A stretch of DNA of 64,000 nt from Synchiropus splendidus (Eukaryota > Chordata > Actinopteri > Syngnathiformes > Callionymidae): positions 18,489,001 to 18,553,000 of the forward strand of contig NC_071351.1 in the NCBI RefSeq assembly GCF_027744825.2, read 5' to 3'. The notes beneath the pieces were generated by a model that saw nothing but the letters and a program-made list of their open reading frames with translations, had not been told where the DNA came from and did no database searches. The position numbers and the translations under genes are program-made. Of this stretch, positions 40,797-52,453 are shown in pieces. Within the stretch, counting starts at the first letter, position 1, and the number at the start of each line of letters is the position of its first letter.

Positions 40797-40985
40797 GTGG
40801 GTTTCGGAACGCCAAACATAAAAGTGTTGATAACTTTTTTAAAAACACTTCAGACAGTTTAGATTTGATGTGCAACTACTAGAAAGACCCTTTCTGCTAT
40901 AGTGGGAGGTTAAAATTTCATGTTCTGAAGCTTCCCTGAAAAGTTATGGCACAATGCACAAAAACGCTTTTCAGCCTGAGATAAG
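40797..40985 (+). repeat. 189-bp monomer with T-run expansion, copy 1
   Basis: The GG at unit positions 42-43 is replaced by TTT, giving six T then five A and one extra base. Only two units in the window depart from 188 bp, and this is one of them. Its counterpart at 55462 lies in the matching position of the large duplicated segment. Confidence 0.9.
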
Positions 40986-41549
40986 GTGGGTTTCGGAACG
41001 CCAAACATAAAAGTGTTGATAACTTTCGAAAAACACTTCAGAGAGCTTAGATTTGATGTGCACCTACTAGAAAGACCCTTTCTGCTATAGTGGGAGGTTA
41101 AAATTTCATGTTCTGAAGCTTCCCTGAAAAGTTATGGCACAATGCGTAAAAACGCTTTTCAGCCTGAGATAAGGTGGGTTTCGGAACGCCAAACATAAAA
41201 GTGTTGATAACTTTGGAAAAACACTTCAGACAGTTTAGATTTGATGTGCAACTACTAGAAAGACCCTTTCTGCTATAGTGGGAGGTTAAAATTTCATGTT
41301 CTGAAGCTTTCCTGAAAAGTTATGGCACAATGCACAAAAACGCTTTTCAGCCTGAGATAAGGTGGGTTTCGGAACGCCAAACATAAAAGTGTTGATAACT
41401 TTGGAAAAACACTTCAGACAGTTTAGATTTGATGTGCAACTACTAGAAAGACCCTTTCTGCTATAGTGGGAGGTTAAAATTTCATGTTCTGAAGCTTTCC
41501 TGAAAAGTTATGGCACAATGCACAAAAACGCTTTTCAGCCTGAGATAAG

Positions 41550-44500
41550 GTGGGTTTCGGAACGCCAAACATAAAAGTGTTGATAACTTTTGAAAAACAC
41601 TTCAGACAGCTTAGATTTGATGTGCAACTACTAGAAAGACCCTTTCTGCTATAGTGGGAGGTTAAAATTTCATGTTCTGAAGCTTCCCTGAAAACTTATG
41701 GCACAATGCACAAAAACGCTTTTCAGCCTGAGATAAGGTGGGTTTCGGAACGCCAAACATAAAAGTGTTGATAACTTTGGAAAAACACTTCAGACAGTTT
41801 AGATTTGATGTGCAACTACTAGAAAGACCCTTTCTGCTATAGTGGGAGGTTAAAATTTCATGTTCTGAAGCTTCCCTGAAAAGTTATGGCACAATGCGTA
41901 AAAACGCTTTTCAGCCTGAGATAAGGTGGGTTTCGGAACGCCAAACATAAAAGTGTTGATAACTTTGGAAAAACACTTCAGACAGTTTAGATTTGATGTG
42001 CAACTACTAGAAAGACCCTTTCTGCTATAGTGGGAGGTTAAAATTTCATGTTCTGAAGCTTCCCTGAAAAGTTATGGCACAATGCACAAAAACGCTTTTC
42101 AGCCTGAGATAAGGTGGGTTTCGGAACGCCAAACATAAAAGTGTTAATAACTTTGGAAAAACACTTCAGACAGTTTAGATTTGATGTGCAACTACTAGAA
42201 AGACCCTTTCTGCTATAGTGGGAGGTTAAAATTTCATGTTCTGAAGCTTTCCTGAAAAGTTATGGCACAATGCACAAAAACGCTTTTCAGCCTGAGATAA
42301 GGTGGGTTTCGGAACGCCAAACATAAAAGTGTTGATAACTTTCGAAAAACACTTCAGAGAGCTTAGATTTGATGTGCACCTACTAGAAAGACCCTTTCTG
42401 CTATAGTGGGAGGTTAAAATTTCATGTTCTGAAGCTTCCCTGAAAAGTTATGGCACAATGCGTAAAAACGCTTTTCAGCCTGAGATAAGGTGGGTTTCGG
42501 AACGCCAAACATAAAAGTGTTGATAACTTTGGAAAAACACTTCAGACAGTTTAGATTTGATGTGCAACTACTAGAAAGACCCTTTCTGCTATAGTGGGAG
42601 GTTAAAATTTCATGTTCTGAAGCTTCCCTGAAAAGTTATGGCACAATGCACAAAAACGCTTTTCAGCCTGAGATAAGGTGGGTTTCGGAACGCCAAACAT
42701 AAAAGTGTTAATAACTTTGGAAAAACACTTCAGACAGTTTAGATTTGATGTGCAACTACTAGAAAGACCCTTTCTGCTATAGTGGGAGGTTAAAATTTCA
42801 TGTTCTGAAGCTTTCCTGAAAAGTTATGGCACAATGCACAAAAACGCTTTTCAGCCTGAGATAAGGTGGGTTTCGGAACGCCAAACATAAAAGTGTTGAT
42901 AACTTTCGAAAAACACTTCAGAGAGCTTAGATTTGATGTGCACCTACTAGAAAGACCCTTTCTGCTATAGTGGGAGGTTAAAATTTCATGTTCTGAAGCT
43001 TCCCTGAAAAGTTATGGCACAATGCGTAAAAACGCTTTTCAGCCTGAGATAAGGTGGGTTTCGGAACGCCAAACATAAAAGTGTTGATAACTTTGGAAAA
43101 GCACTTCAGACAGTTTAGATTTGATGTGCAACTACTAGAAAGACCCTTTCTGCTATAGTGGGAGGTTAAAATTTCATGTTCTGAAGCTTCCCTGAAAAGT
43201 TATGGCACAATGCACAAAAACGCTTTTCAGCCTGAGATAAGGTGGGTTTCGGAACGCCAAACATAAAAGTGTTAATAACTTTGGAAAAACACTTCAGACA
43301 GTTTAGATTTGATGTGCAACTACTAGAAAGACCCTTTCAGCTATAGTGGGAGGTTAAAATTTCATGTTCTGAAGCTTCCCTGAAAAGTTATGGCACAATG
43401 CACAAAAACGCTTTTCAGCCTGAGATAAGGTGGGTTTCGGAACGCCAAACATAAAAGTGTTGATAACTTTGGAAAAACACTTCAGACAGTTTAGATTTGA
43501 TGTGCAACTACTAGAAAGACCCTTTCTGCTATAGTGAGAGGTTAAAATTTCATGTTCTGAAGCTTCCCTGAATAGTTATGGCACAATGCACAAAAACGCT
43601 TTTCAGCCTGAGATAAGGTGGGTTTCGGAACGCCAAACATAAAAGTGTTAATAACTTTGGAAAAACACTTCAGACAGTTTAGATTTGATGTGCAACTACT
43701 AGAAAGACCCTTTCTGCTATAGTGGGAGGTTAAAATTTCATGTTCTGAAGCTTCCCTGAAAAGTTATGGCACAATGCACAAAAACGCTTTTCAGCCTGAG
43801 ATAAGGTGGGTTTCGGAACGCCAAACATAAAAGTGTTGATAACTTTCGAAAAACACTTCAGAGAGCTTAGATTTGATGTGCACCTACTAGAAAGACCCTT
43901 TCTGCTATAGTGGGAGGTTAAAATTTCATGTTCTGAAGCTTTCCTGAAAAGTTAAGGCACAATGCACAAAAACGCTTTTCAGCCTGAGATAAGGTGGGTT
44001 TCGGAACGCCAAACATAAAAATGTTGATAACTTTTGAAAAACACTTCAGACAGCTTAGATTTGATGTGCAACTACTAGAAAGACCCTTTCTGCTATAGTG
44101 GGAGGTTAAAATTTCATGTTCTGAAGCTTCCCTGAAAAGTTATGGCACAATGCACAAAAACGCTTTTCAGCCTGAGATAAGGTGGGTTTCGGAACGCCAA
44201 ACATAAAAGTGTTGATAACTTTCGAAAAACACTTCAGACAGCTTAGATTTGATGTGCACCTACTAGAAAGACCCTTTCTGCTATAGTGGGAGGTTAAAAT
44301 TTCATGTTCTGAAGCTTCCCTGAAAAGTTATGGCACAATGCGTAAAAACGCTTTTCAGCCTGAGATAAGGTGGGTTTCGGAACGCCAAACATAAAAGTGT
44401 TGATAACTTTGGAAAAACACTTCAGACAGTTTAGATTTGATGTGCAACTACTAGAAAGACCCTTTCTGCTATAGTGGGAGGTTAAAATTTCATGTTCTGA

Positions 44501-46061
44501 AGCTTCCCTGAAAAGTTATGGCACAATGCACAAAAACGCTTTTCAGCCTGAGATAAGGTGGGTTTCGGAACGCCAAACATAAAAGTGTTAATAACTTTGG
44601 AAAAACACTTCAGACAGTTTAGATTTGATGTGCAACTACTAGAAACACCCTTTCTGCTATAGTGGGAGGTTAAAATTTCATGTTATGAAGCTTCCCTGAA
44701 AGGTTATGGCACAATGCACAAAAACGCTTTTCAGCCTGAGATAAGGTGGGTTTCGGAAGGCCAAACATAAAAGTGTTGATAACTTTGGAAAAACACTTCA
44801 GACAGCTTAGATTTGATGTGCACCTACTAGAAAGACCCTTTCTGCTATAGTGGGAGGTTAAAATTTCATGTTCTGAAGCTTCCCTGAAAAGTTATGGCAC
44901 AATGCGTAAAAACGCTTTTCAGCCTGAGATAAGGTGGGTTTCGGAACGCCAAACATAAAAGTGTTGATAACTTTGGAAAAACACTTCAGACAGTTTAGAT
45001 TTGATGTGCAACTATTAGAAAGACCCTTTCTGCTATAGTGGGAGGTTAAAATTTCATGTTCTGAAGCTTCCCTGAAAAGTTATGGCACAATGCACAAAAA
45101 CGCTTTTCAGCCTGAGATAAGGTGGGTTTCGGAACGCCAAACATAAAAGTGTTGATAACTTTGGAAAAACACTTCAGACAGTTTAGATTTGATGTGCAAC
45201 TACTAGAAAGACCCTTTCTGCTATAGTGGGAGGTTAAAATTTCATGTTCTGAAGCTTTCCTGAAAAGTTATGGCACAATGCACAAAAACGCTTTTCAGCC
45301 TGAGATAAGGTGGGTTTCGGAACGCCAAACATAAAAGTGTTGATAACTTTTGAAAAACACTTCAGACAGCTTAGATTTGATGTGCAACTACTAGAAAGAC
45401 CCTTTCTGCTATAGTGGGAGGTTAAAATTTCATGTTCTGAAGCTTCCCTGAAAAGTTATGGCACAATGCACAAAAACGCTTTTCAGCCTGAGATAAGGTG
45501 GGTTTCGGAACGCCAAACATAAAAGTGTTGATAACTTTGGAAAAACACTTCAGACAGTTTAGATTTGATGTGCAACTACTAGAAAGACCCTTTCTGCCAT
45601 AGTGGGAGGTTAAAATTTCATGTTCTGAAGCTTCCCTGAAAAGTTATGGCACAATGCACAAAAACGCTTTTCAGCCTGAGATAAGGTGGGTTTCGGAACG
45701 CCAAACATAAAAGTGTTGATAACTTTCGAAAAACACTTCAGAGAGCTTAGATTTGATGTGCAACTACTAGAAAGACCCTTTCTGCTATAGTGGGAGGTTA
45801 AAATTTCATGTTCTGAAGCTTTCCTGAAAAGTTATGGCACAATGCACAAAAACGCTTTTCAGCCTGAGATAAGGTGGGTTTCGGAACGCCAAACATAAAA
45901 GTGTTGATAACTTTGGAAAAACACTTCAGACAGTTTAGATTTGATGTGCAACTACTAGAAAGACCCTTTCTGCTATAGTGGGAGGTTAAAATTTCATGTT
46001 CTGAAGCTTTCCTGAAAAGTTATGGCACAATGCACAAAAACGCTTTTCAGCCTGAGATAAG
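41550..46061 (+). repeat. 24-monomer higher-order repeat, copy A
   Basis: Twenty-four units (4512 bp). It starts with a T unit marked C146, then G(GT), G, A33/T137, C, G, A33/T137, C, G, A33, G(A108), A33, C/T137, T(AAAATG), C, G, A33(C89), mosaic G/C61/C78/GT, G(T82, ACTATTAG), g, T, G, mosaic C/A78/T137, g. Copies B (46062), C (56215) and partial D (60727) follow the same order. Confidence 0.87.
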
Positions 46062-48505
46062 GTGGGTTTCGGAACGCCAAACATAAAAGTGTTGATAACA
46101 TTTGAAAAACACTTCAGACAGCTTAGATTTGATGTGCAACTACTAGAAAGACCCTTTCTGCTATAGTGGGAGGTTAAAATTTCATGTTCTGAAGCTTCCC
46201 TGAAAACTTATGGCACAATGCACAAAAACGCTTTTCAGCCTGAGATAAGGTGGGTTTCGGAACGCCAAACATAAAAGTGTTGATAACTTTGGAAAAACAC
46301 TTCAGACAGTTTAGATTTGATGTGCAACTACTAGAAAGACCCTTTCTGCTATAGTGGGAGGTTAAAATTTCATGTTCTGAAGCTTCCCTGAAAAGTTATG
46401 GCACAATGCGTAAAAACGCTTTTCAGCCTGAGATAAGGTGGGTTTCGGAACGCCAAACATAAAAGTGTTGATAACTTTGGAAAAACACTTCAGACAGTTT
46501 AGATTTGATGTGCAACTACTAGAAAGACCCTTTCTGCTATAGTGGGAGGTTAAAATTTCATGTTCTGAAGCTTCCCTGAAAAGTTATGGCACAATGCACA
46601 AAAACGCTTTTCAGCCTGAGATAAGGTGGGTTTCGGAACGCCAAACATAAAAGTGTTAATAACTTTGGAAAAACACTTCAGACAGTTTAGATTTGATGTG
46701 CAACTACTAGAAAGACCCTTTCTGCTATAGTGGGAGGTTAAAATTTCATGTTCTGAAGCTTTCCTGAAAAGTTATGGCACAATGCACAAAAACGCTTTTC
46801 AGCCTGAGATAAGGTGGGTTTCGGAACGCCAAACATAAAAGTGTTGATAACTTTCGAAAAACACTTCAGAGAGCTTAGATTTGATGTGCACCTACTAGAA
46901 AGACCCTTTCTGCTATAGTGGGAGGTTAAAATTTCATGTTCTGAAGCTTCCCTGAAAAGTTATGGCACAATGCGTAAAAACGCTTTTCAGCCTGAGATAA
47001 GGTGGGTTTCGGAACGCCAAACATAAAAGTGTTGATAACTTTGGAAAAACACTTCAGACAGTTTAGATTTGATGTGCAACTACTAGAAAGACCCTTTCTG
47101 CTATAGTGGGAGGTTAAAATTTCATGTTCTGAAGCTTCCCTGAAAAGTTATGGCACAATGCACAAAAACGCTTTTCAGCCTGAGATAAGGTGGGTTTCGG
47201 AACGCCAAACATAAAAGTGTTAATAACTTTGGAAAAACACTTCAGACAGTTTAGATTTGATGTGCAACTACTAGAAAGACCCTTTCTGCTATAGTGGGAG
47301 GTTAAAATTTCATGTTCTGAAGCTTTCCTGAAAAGTTATGGCACAATGCACAAAAACGCTTTTCAGCCTGAGATAAGGTGGGTTTCGGAACGCCAAACAT
47401 AAAAGTGTTGATAACTTTCGAAAAACACTTCAGAGAGCTTAGATTTGATGTGCACCTACTAGAAAGACCCTTTCTGCTATAGTGGGAGGTTAAAATTTCA
47501 TGTTCTGAAGCTTCCCTGAAAAGTTATGGCACAATGCGTAAAAACGCTTTTCAGCCTGAGATAAGGTGGGTTTCGGAACGCCAAACATAAAAGTGTTGAT
47601 AACTTTGGAAAAACACTTCAGACAGTTTAGATTTGATGTGCAACTACTAGAAAGACCCTTTCTGCTATAGTGGGAGGTTAAAATTTCATGTTCTGAAGCT
47701 TCCCTGAAAAGTTATGGCACAATGCACAAAAACGCTTTTCAGCCTGAGATAAGGTGGGTTTCGGAACGCCAAACATAAAAGTGTTAATAACTTTGGAAAA
47801 ACACTTCAGACAGTTTAGATTTGATGTGCAACTACTAGAAAGACCCTTTCTGCTATAGTGGGAGGTTAAAATTTCATGTTCTGAAGCTTCCCTGAAAAGT
47901 TATGGCACAATGCACAAAAACGCTTCTCAGCCTGAGATAAGGTGGGTTTCGGAACGCCAAACATAAAAGTGTTGATACCTTTGGAAAAACACTTCAGACA
48001 GTTTAGATTTGATGTGCAACTACTAGAAAGACCCTTTCTGCTATAGTGAGAGGTTAAAATTTCATGTTCTGAAGCTTCCCTGAAAAGTTATGGCACAATG
48101 CACAAAAACGCTTTTCAGCCTGAGATAAGGTGGGTTTCGGAACGCCAAACATAAAAGTGTTAATAACTTTGGAAAAACACTTCAGATAGTTTAGATTTGA
48201 TGTGCAACTACTAGAAAGACCCTTTCTGCTATAGTGGGAGGTTAAAATTTCATGTTCTGAAGCTTCCCTGAAAAGTTATGGCACAATGCACAAAAACGCT
48301 TTTCAGCCTGAGATAAGGTGGGTTTCGGAACGCCAAACATAAAAGTGTTGATAACTTTCGAAAAACACTTCAGAGAGCTTAGATTTGATGTGCACCTACT
48401 AGAAAGACCCTTTCTGCTATAGTGGGAGGTTAAAATTTCATGTTCTGAAGCTTTCCTGAAAAGTTATGGCACAATGCACAAAAACGCTTTTCAGCCTGAG
48501 ATAAG

Positions 48506-48693
48506 GTGGGTTTCGGAACGCCAAACATAAAAATGTTGATAACTTTTGAAAAACACTTCAGACAGCTTAGATTTGATGTGCAACTACTAGAAAGACCCTT
48601 TCTGCTATAGTGGGAGGTTAAAATTTCATGTTCTGAAGCTTCCCTGAAAAGTTATGGCACAATGCGTAAAAACGCTTTTCAGCCTGAGATAAG
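48506..48693 (+). repeat. Fused T/C monomer at a one-unit deletion
   Basis: The left part has the marks of the T unit AAAATGTTG (T42, A78), as at 43994 and 58659. The right end has GT161-162, like the C unit that follows in copies A and C. The join lies between unit positions 78 and 161 (about 48583-48666). This is the expected product of in-register recombination that removes 188 bp. Confidence 0.8.
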
Positions 48694-48881
48694 GTGGGTT
48701 TCGGAACGCCAAACATAAAAGTGTTGATAACTTTGGAAAAACACTTCAGACAGTTTAGATTTGATGTGCAACTACTAGAAAGACCCTTTCTGCTATAGTG
48801 GGAGGTTAAAATTTCATGTTCTGAAGCTTCCCTGAAAAGTTATGGCACAATGCACAAAAACGCTTTTCAGCCTGAGATAAG

Positions 48882-49633
48882 GTGGGTTTCGGAACGCCAA
48901 ACATAAAAGTGTTAATAACTTTGGAAAAACACTTCAGACAGTTTAGATTTGATGTGCAACTACTAGAAACACCCTTTCTGCTATAGTGGGAGGTTAAAAT
49001 TTCATGTTCTGAAGCTTCCCTGAAAAGTTATGGCACAATGCACAAAAACGCTTTTCAGCCTGAGATAAGGTGGGTTTCGGAACGCCAAACATAAAAGTGT
49101 TGATAACTTTGGAAAAACACTTCAGACAGCTTAGATTTGATGTGCACCTACTAGAAAGACCCTTTCTGCTATAGTGGGAGGTTAAAATTTCATGTTCTGA
49201 AGCTTCCCTGAAAAGTTATGGCACAATGCGTAAAAACGCTTTTCAGCCTGAGATAAGGTGGGTTTCGGAACGCCAAACATAAAAGTGTTGATAACTTTGG
49301 AAAAACACTTCAGACAGTTTAGATTTGATGTGCAACTATTAGAAAGACCCTTTCTGCTATAGTGGGAGGTTAAAATTTCATGTTCTGAAGCTTCCCTGAA
49401 AAGTTATGGCACAATGCACAAAAACGCTTTTCAGCCTGAGATAAGGTGGGTTTCGGAACGCCAAACATAAAAGTGTTGATAACTTTGGAAAAACACTTCA
49501 GACAGTTTAGATTTGATGTGCAACTACTAGAAAGACCCTTTCTGCTATAGTGGGAGGTTAAAATTTCATGTTCTGAAGCTTCCCTGAAAAGTTATGGCAC
49601 AATGCACAAAAACGCTTTTCAGCCTGAGATAAG
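48882..49633 (+). repeat. 4-monomer tandem duplication, copy 1
   Basis: A33 with C89, mosaic G/C61/C78/GT, G with ACTATTAG, and plain G. Copies A and C of the higher-order repeat have this set once, ending in a g unit; here it occurs twice. Confidence 0.82.
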
Positions 49634-50385
49634 GTGGGTTTCGGAACGCCAAACATAAAAGTGTTAATAACTTTGGAAAAACACTTCAGACAGTTTAGAT
49701 TTGATGTGCAACTACTAGAAACACCCTTTCTGCTATAGTGGGAGGTTAAAATTTCATGTTCTGAAGCTTCCCTGAAAAGTTATGGCACAATGCACAAAAA
49801 CGCTTTTCAGCCTGAGATAAGGTGGGTTTCGGAACGCCAAACATAAAAGTGTTGATAACTTTGGAAAAACACTTCAGACAGCTTAGATTTGATGTGCACC
49901 TACTAGAAAGACCCTTTCTGCTATAGTGGGAGGTTAAAATTTCATGTTCTGAAGCTTCCCTGAAAAGTTATGGCACAATGCGTAAAAACGCTTTTCAGCC
50001 TGAGATAAGGTGGGTTTCGGAACGCCAAACATAAAAGTGTTGATAACTTTGGAAAAACACTTCAGACAGTTTAGATTTGATGTGCAACTATTAGAAAGAC
50101 CCTTTCTGCTATAGTGGGAGGTTAAAATTTCATGTTCTGAAGCTTCCCTGAAAAGTTATGGCACAATGCACAAAAACGCTTTTCAGCCTGAGATAAGGTG
50201 GGTTTCGGAACGCCAAACATAAAAGTGTTGATAACTTTGGAAAAACACTTCAGACAGTTTAGATTTGATGTGCAACTACTAGAAAGACCCTTTCTGCTAT
50301 AGTGGGAGGTTAAAATTTCATGTTCTGAAGCTTTCCTGAAAAGTTATGGCACAATGCACAAAAACGCTTTTCAGCCTGAGATAAG
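49634..50385 (+). repeat. 4-monomer tandem duplication, copy 2
   Basis: Repeats 48882-49633 (752 bp) and ends in the expected g unit (T137). The plain G (C137) at 49446 is probably the crossover joint. Confidence 0.82.
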
Positions 50386-51325
50386 GTGGGTTTCGGAACG
50401 CCAAACATAAAAGTGTTGATAACTTTTGAAAAACACTTCAGACAGCTTAGATTTGATGTGCAACTACTAGAAAGACCCTTTCTGCTATAGTGGGAGGTTA
50501 AAATTTCATGTTCTGAAGCTTCCCTGAAAAGTTATGGCACAATGCACAAAAACGCTTTTCAGCCTGAGATAAGGTGGGTTTCGGAACGCCAAACATAAAA
50601 GTGTTGATAACTTTGGAAAAACACTTCAGACAGTTTAGATTTGATGTGCAACTACTAGAAAGACCCTTTCTGCTATAGTGGGAGGTTAAAATTTCATGTT
50701 CTGAAGCTTCCCTGAAAAGTTATGGCACAATGCACAAAAACGCTTTTCAGCCTGAGATAAGGTGGGTTTCGGAACGCCAAACATAAAAGTGTTGATAACT
50801 TTCGAAAAACACTTCAGAGAGCTTAGATTTGATGTGCAACTACTAGAAAGACCCTTTCTGCTATAGTGGGAGGTTAAAATTTCATGTTCTGAAGCTTTCC
50901 TGAAAAGTTATGGCACAATGCACAAAAACGCTTTTCAGCCTGAGATAAGGTGGGTTTCGGAACGCCAAACATAAAAGTGTTGATAACTTTGGAAAAACAC
51001 TTCAGACAGTTTAGATTTGATGTGCAACTACTAGAAAGACCCTTTCTGCTATAGTGGGAGGTTAAAATTTCATGTTCTGAAGCTTTCCTGAAAAGTTATG
51101 GCACAATGCACAAAAACGCTTTTCAGCCTGAGATAAGGTGGGTTTCGGAACGCCAAACATAAAAGTGTTGATAACTTTTGAAAAACACTTCAGACAGCTT
51201 AGATTTGATGTGCAACTACTAGAAAGACCCTTTCTGCTATAGTGGGAGGTTAAAATTTCATGTTCTGAAGCTTCCCTGAAAACTTATGGCACAATGCACA
51301 AAAACGCTTTTCAGCCTGAGATAAG
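50198..51325 (+). repeat. 6-monomer tandem duplication, copy 1
   Basis: g, T, G, mosaic C/A78/T137, g, T(C146): six units (1128 bp), immediately repeated at 51326. Confidence 0.82.
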
Positions 51326-52453
51326 GTGGGTTTCGGAACGCCAAACATAAAAGTGTTGATAACTTTGGAAAAACACTTCAGACAGTTTAGATTTGATGTG
51401 CAACTACTAGAAAGACCCTTTCTGCTATAGTGGGAGGTTAAAATTTCATGTTCTGAAGCTTTCCTGAAAAGTTATGGCACAATGCACAAAAACGCTTTTC
51501 AGCCTGAGATAAGGTGGGTTTCGGAACGCCAAACATAAAAGTGTTGATAACTTTTGAAAAACACTTCAGACAGCTTAGATTTGATGTGCAACTACTAGAA
51601 AGACCCTTTCTGCTATAGTGGGAGGTTAAAATTTCATGTTCTGAAGCTTCCCTGAAAAGTTATGGCACAATGCACAAAAACGCTTTTCAGCCTGAGATAA
51701 GGTGGGTTTCGGAACGCCAAACATAAAAGTGTTGATAACTTTGGAAAAACACTTCAGACAGTTTAGATTTGATGTGCAACTACTAGAAAGACCCTTTCTG
51801 CTATAGTGGGAGGTTAAAATTTCATGTTCTGAAGCTTCCCTGAAAAGTTATGGCACAATGCACAAAAACGGTTTTCAGCCTGAGATAAGGTGGGTTTCGG
51901 AACGCCAAACATAAAAGTGTTGATAACTTTCGAAAAACACTTCAGAGAGCTTAGATTTGATGTGCAACTACTAGAAAGACCCTTTCTGCTATAGTGGGAG
52001 GTTAAAATTTCATGTTCTGAAGCTTTCCTGAAAAGTTATGGCACAATGCACAAAAACGCTTTTCAGCCTGAGATAAGGTGGGTTTCGGAACGCCAAACAT
52101 AAAAGTGTTGATAACTTTGGAAAAACACTTCAGACAGTTTAGATTTGATGTGCAACTACTAGAAAGACCCTTTCTGCTATAGTGGGAGGTTAAAATTTCA
52201 TGTTCTGAAGCTTTCCTGAAAAGTTATGGCACAATGCACAAAAACGCTTTTCAGCCTGAGATAAGGTGGGTTTCGGAACGCCAAACATAAAAGTGTTGAT
52301 AACTTTTGAAAAACACTTCAGACAGCTTAGATTTGATGTGCAACTACTAGAAAGACCCTTTCTGCTATAGTGGGAGGTTAAAATTTCATGTTCTGAAGCT
52401 TCCCTGAAAACTTATGGCACAATGCACAAAAACGCTTTTCAGCCTGAGATAAG
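51326..52453 (+). repeat. 6-monomer tandem duplication, copy 2
   Basis: Same order as 50198-51325, with the mosaic unit at 51890 and the C146 T unit at 52266. The G unit at 51702 has one private change, ACGGTTTTC. It is followed by a C unit (52454) that starts the link to the next segment. Confidence 0.82.

Larger units (their letters stand above)
38917..47377 (+). repeat. 45-monomer segment, copy 1 of a 14.7-kb-offset repeat
   Basis: This long stretch recurs as 53394-62042. Shared rare marks: GGGTTACGG plus CACCCAC in the C unit at 39293, CAGGCTG at 39481, C146 at 39669, A108 at 40233, the 189-bp unit at 40797, C146 at 41550, A108 at 43430, AAAATGTTG at 43994, and C89 at 44558. The match spans the whole 24-unit higher-order repeat, so it reflects a large-scale copy event. 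Confidence 0.88.
46062..51137 (+). repeat. 24-monomer higher-order repeat, copy B (27 units, rearranged)
   Basis: Follows the copy A order but lacks the separate C unit found at 44182. A fused T/C unit at 48506 stands in its place. It also has a four-unit tandem duplication (48882-49633 and 49634-50385). The net size is 27 units. The C146, A108, AAAATG, C89 and ACTATTAG marks are all present. Confidence 0.87.
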
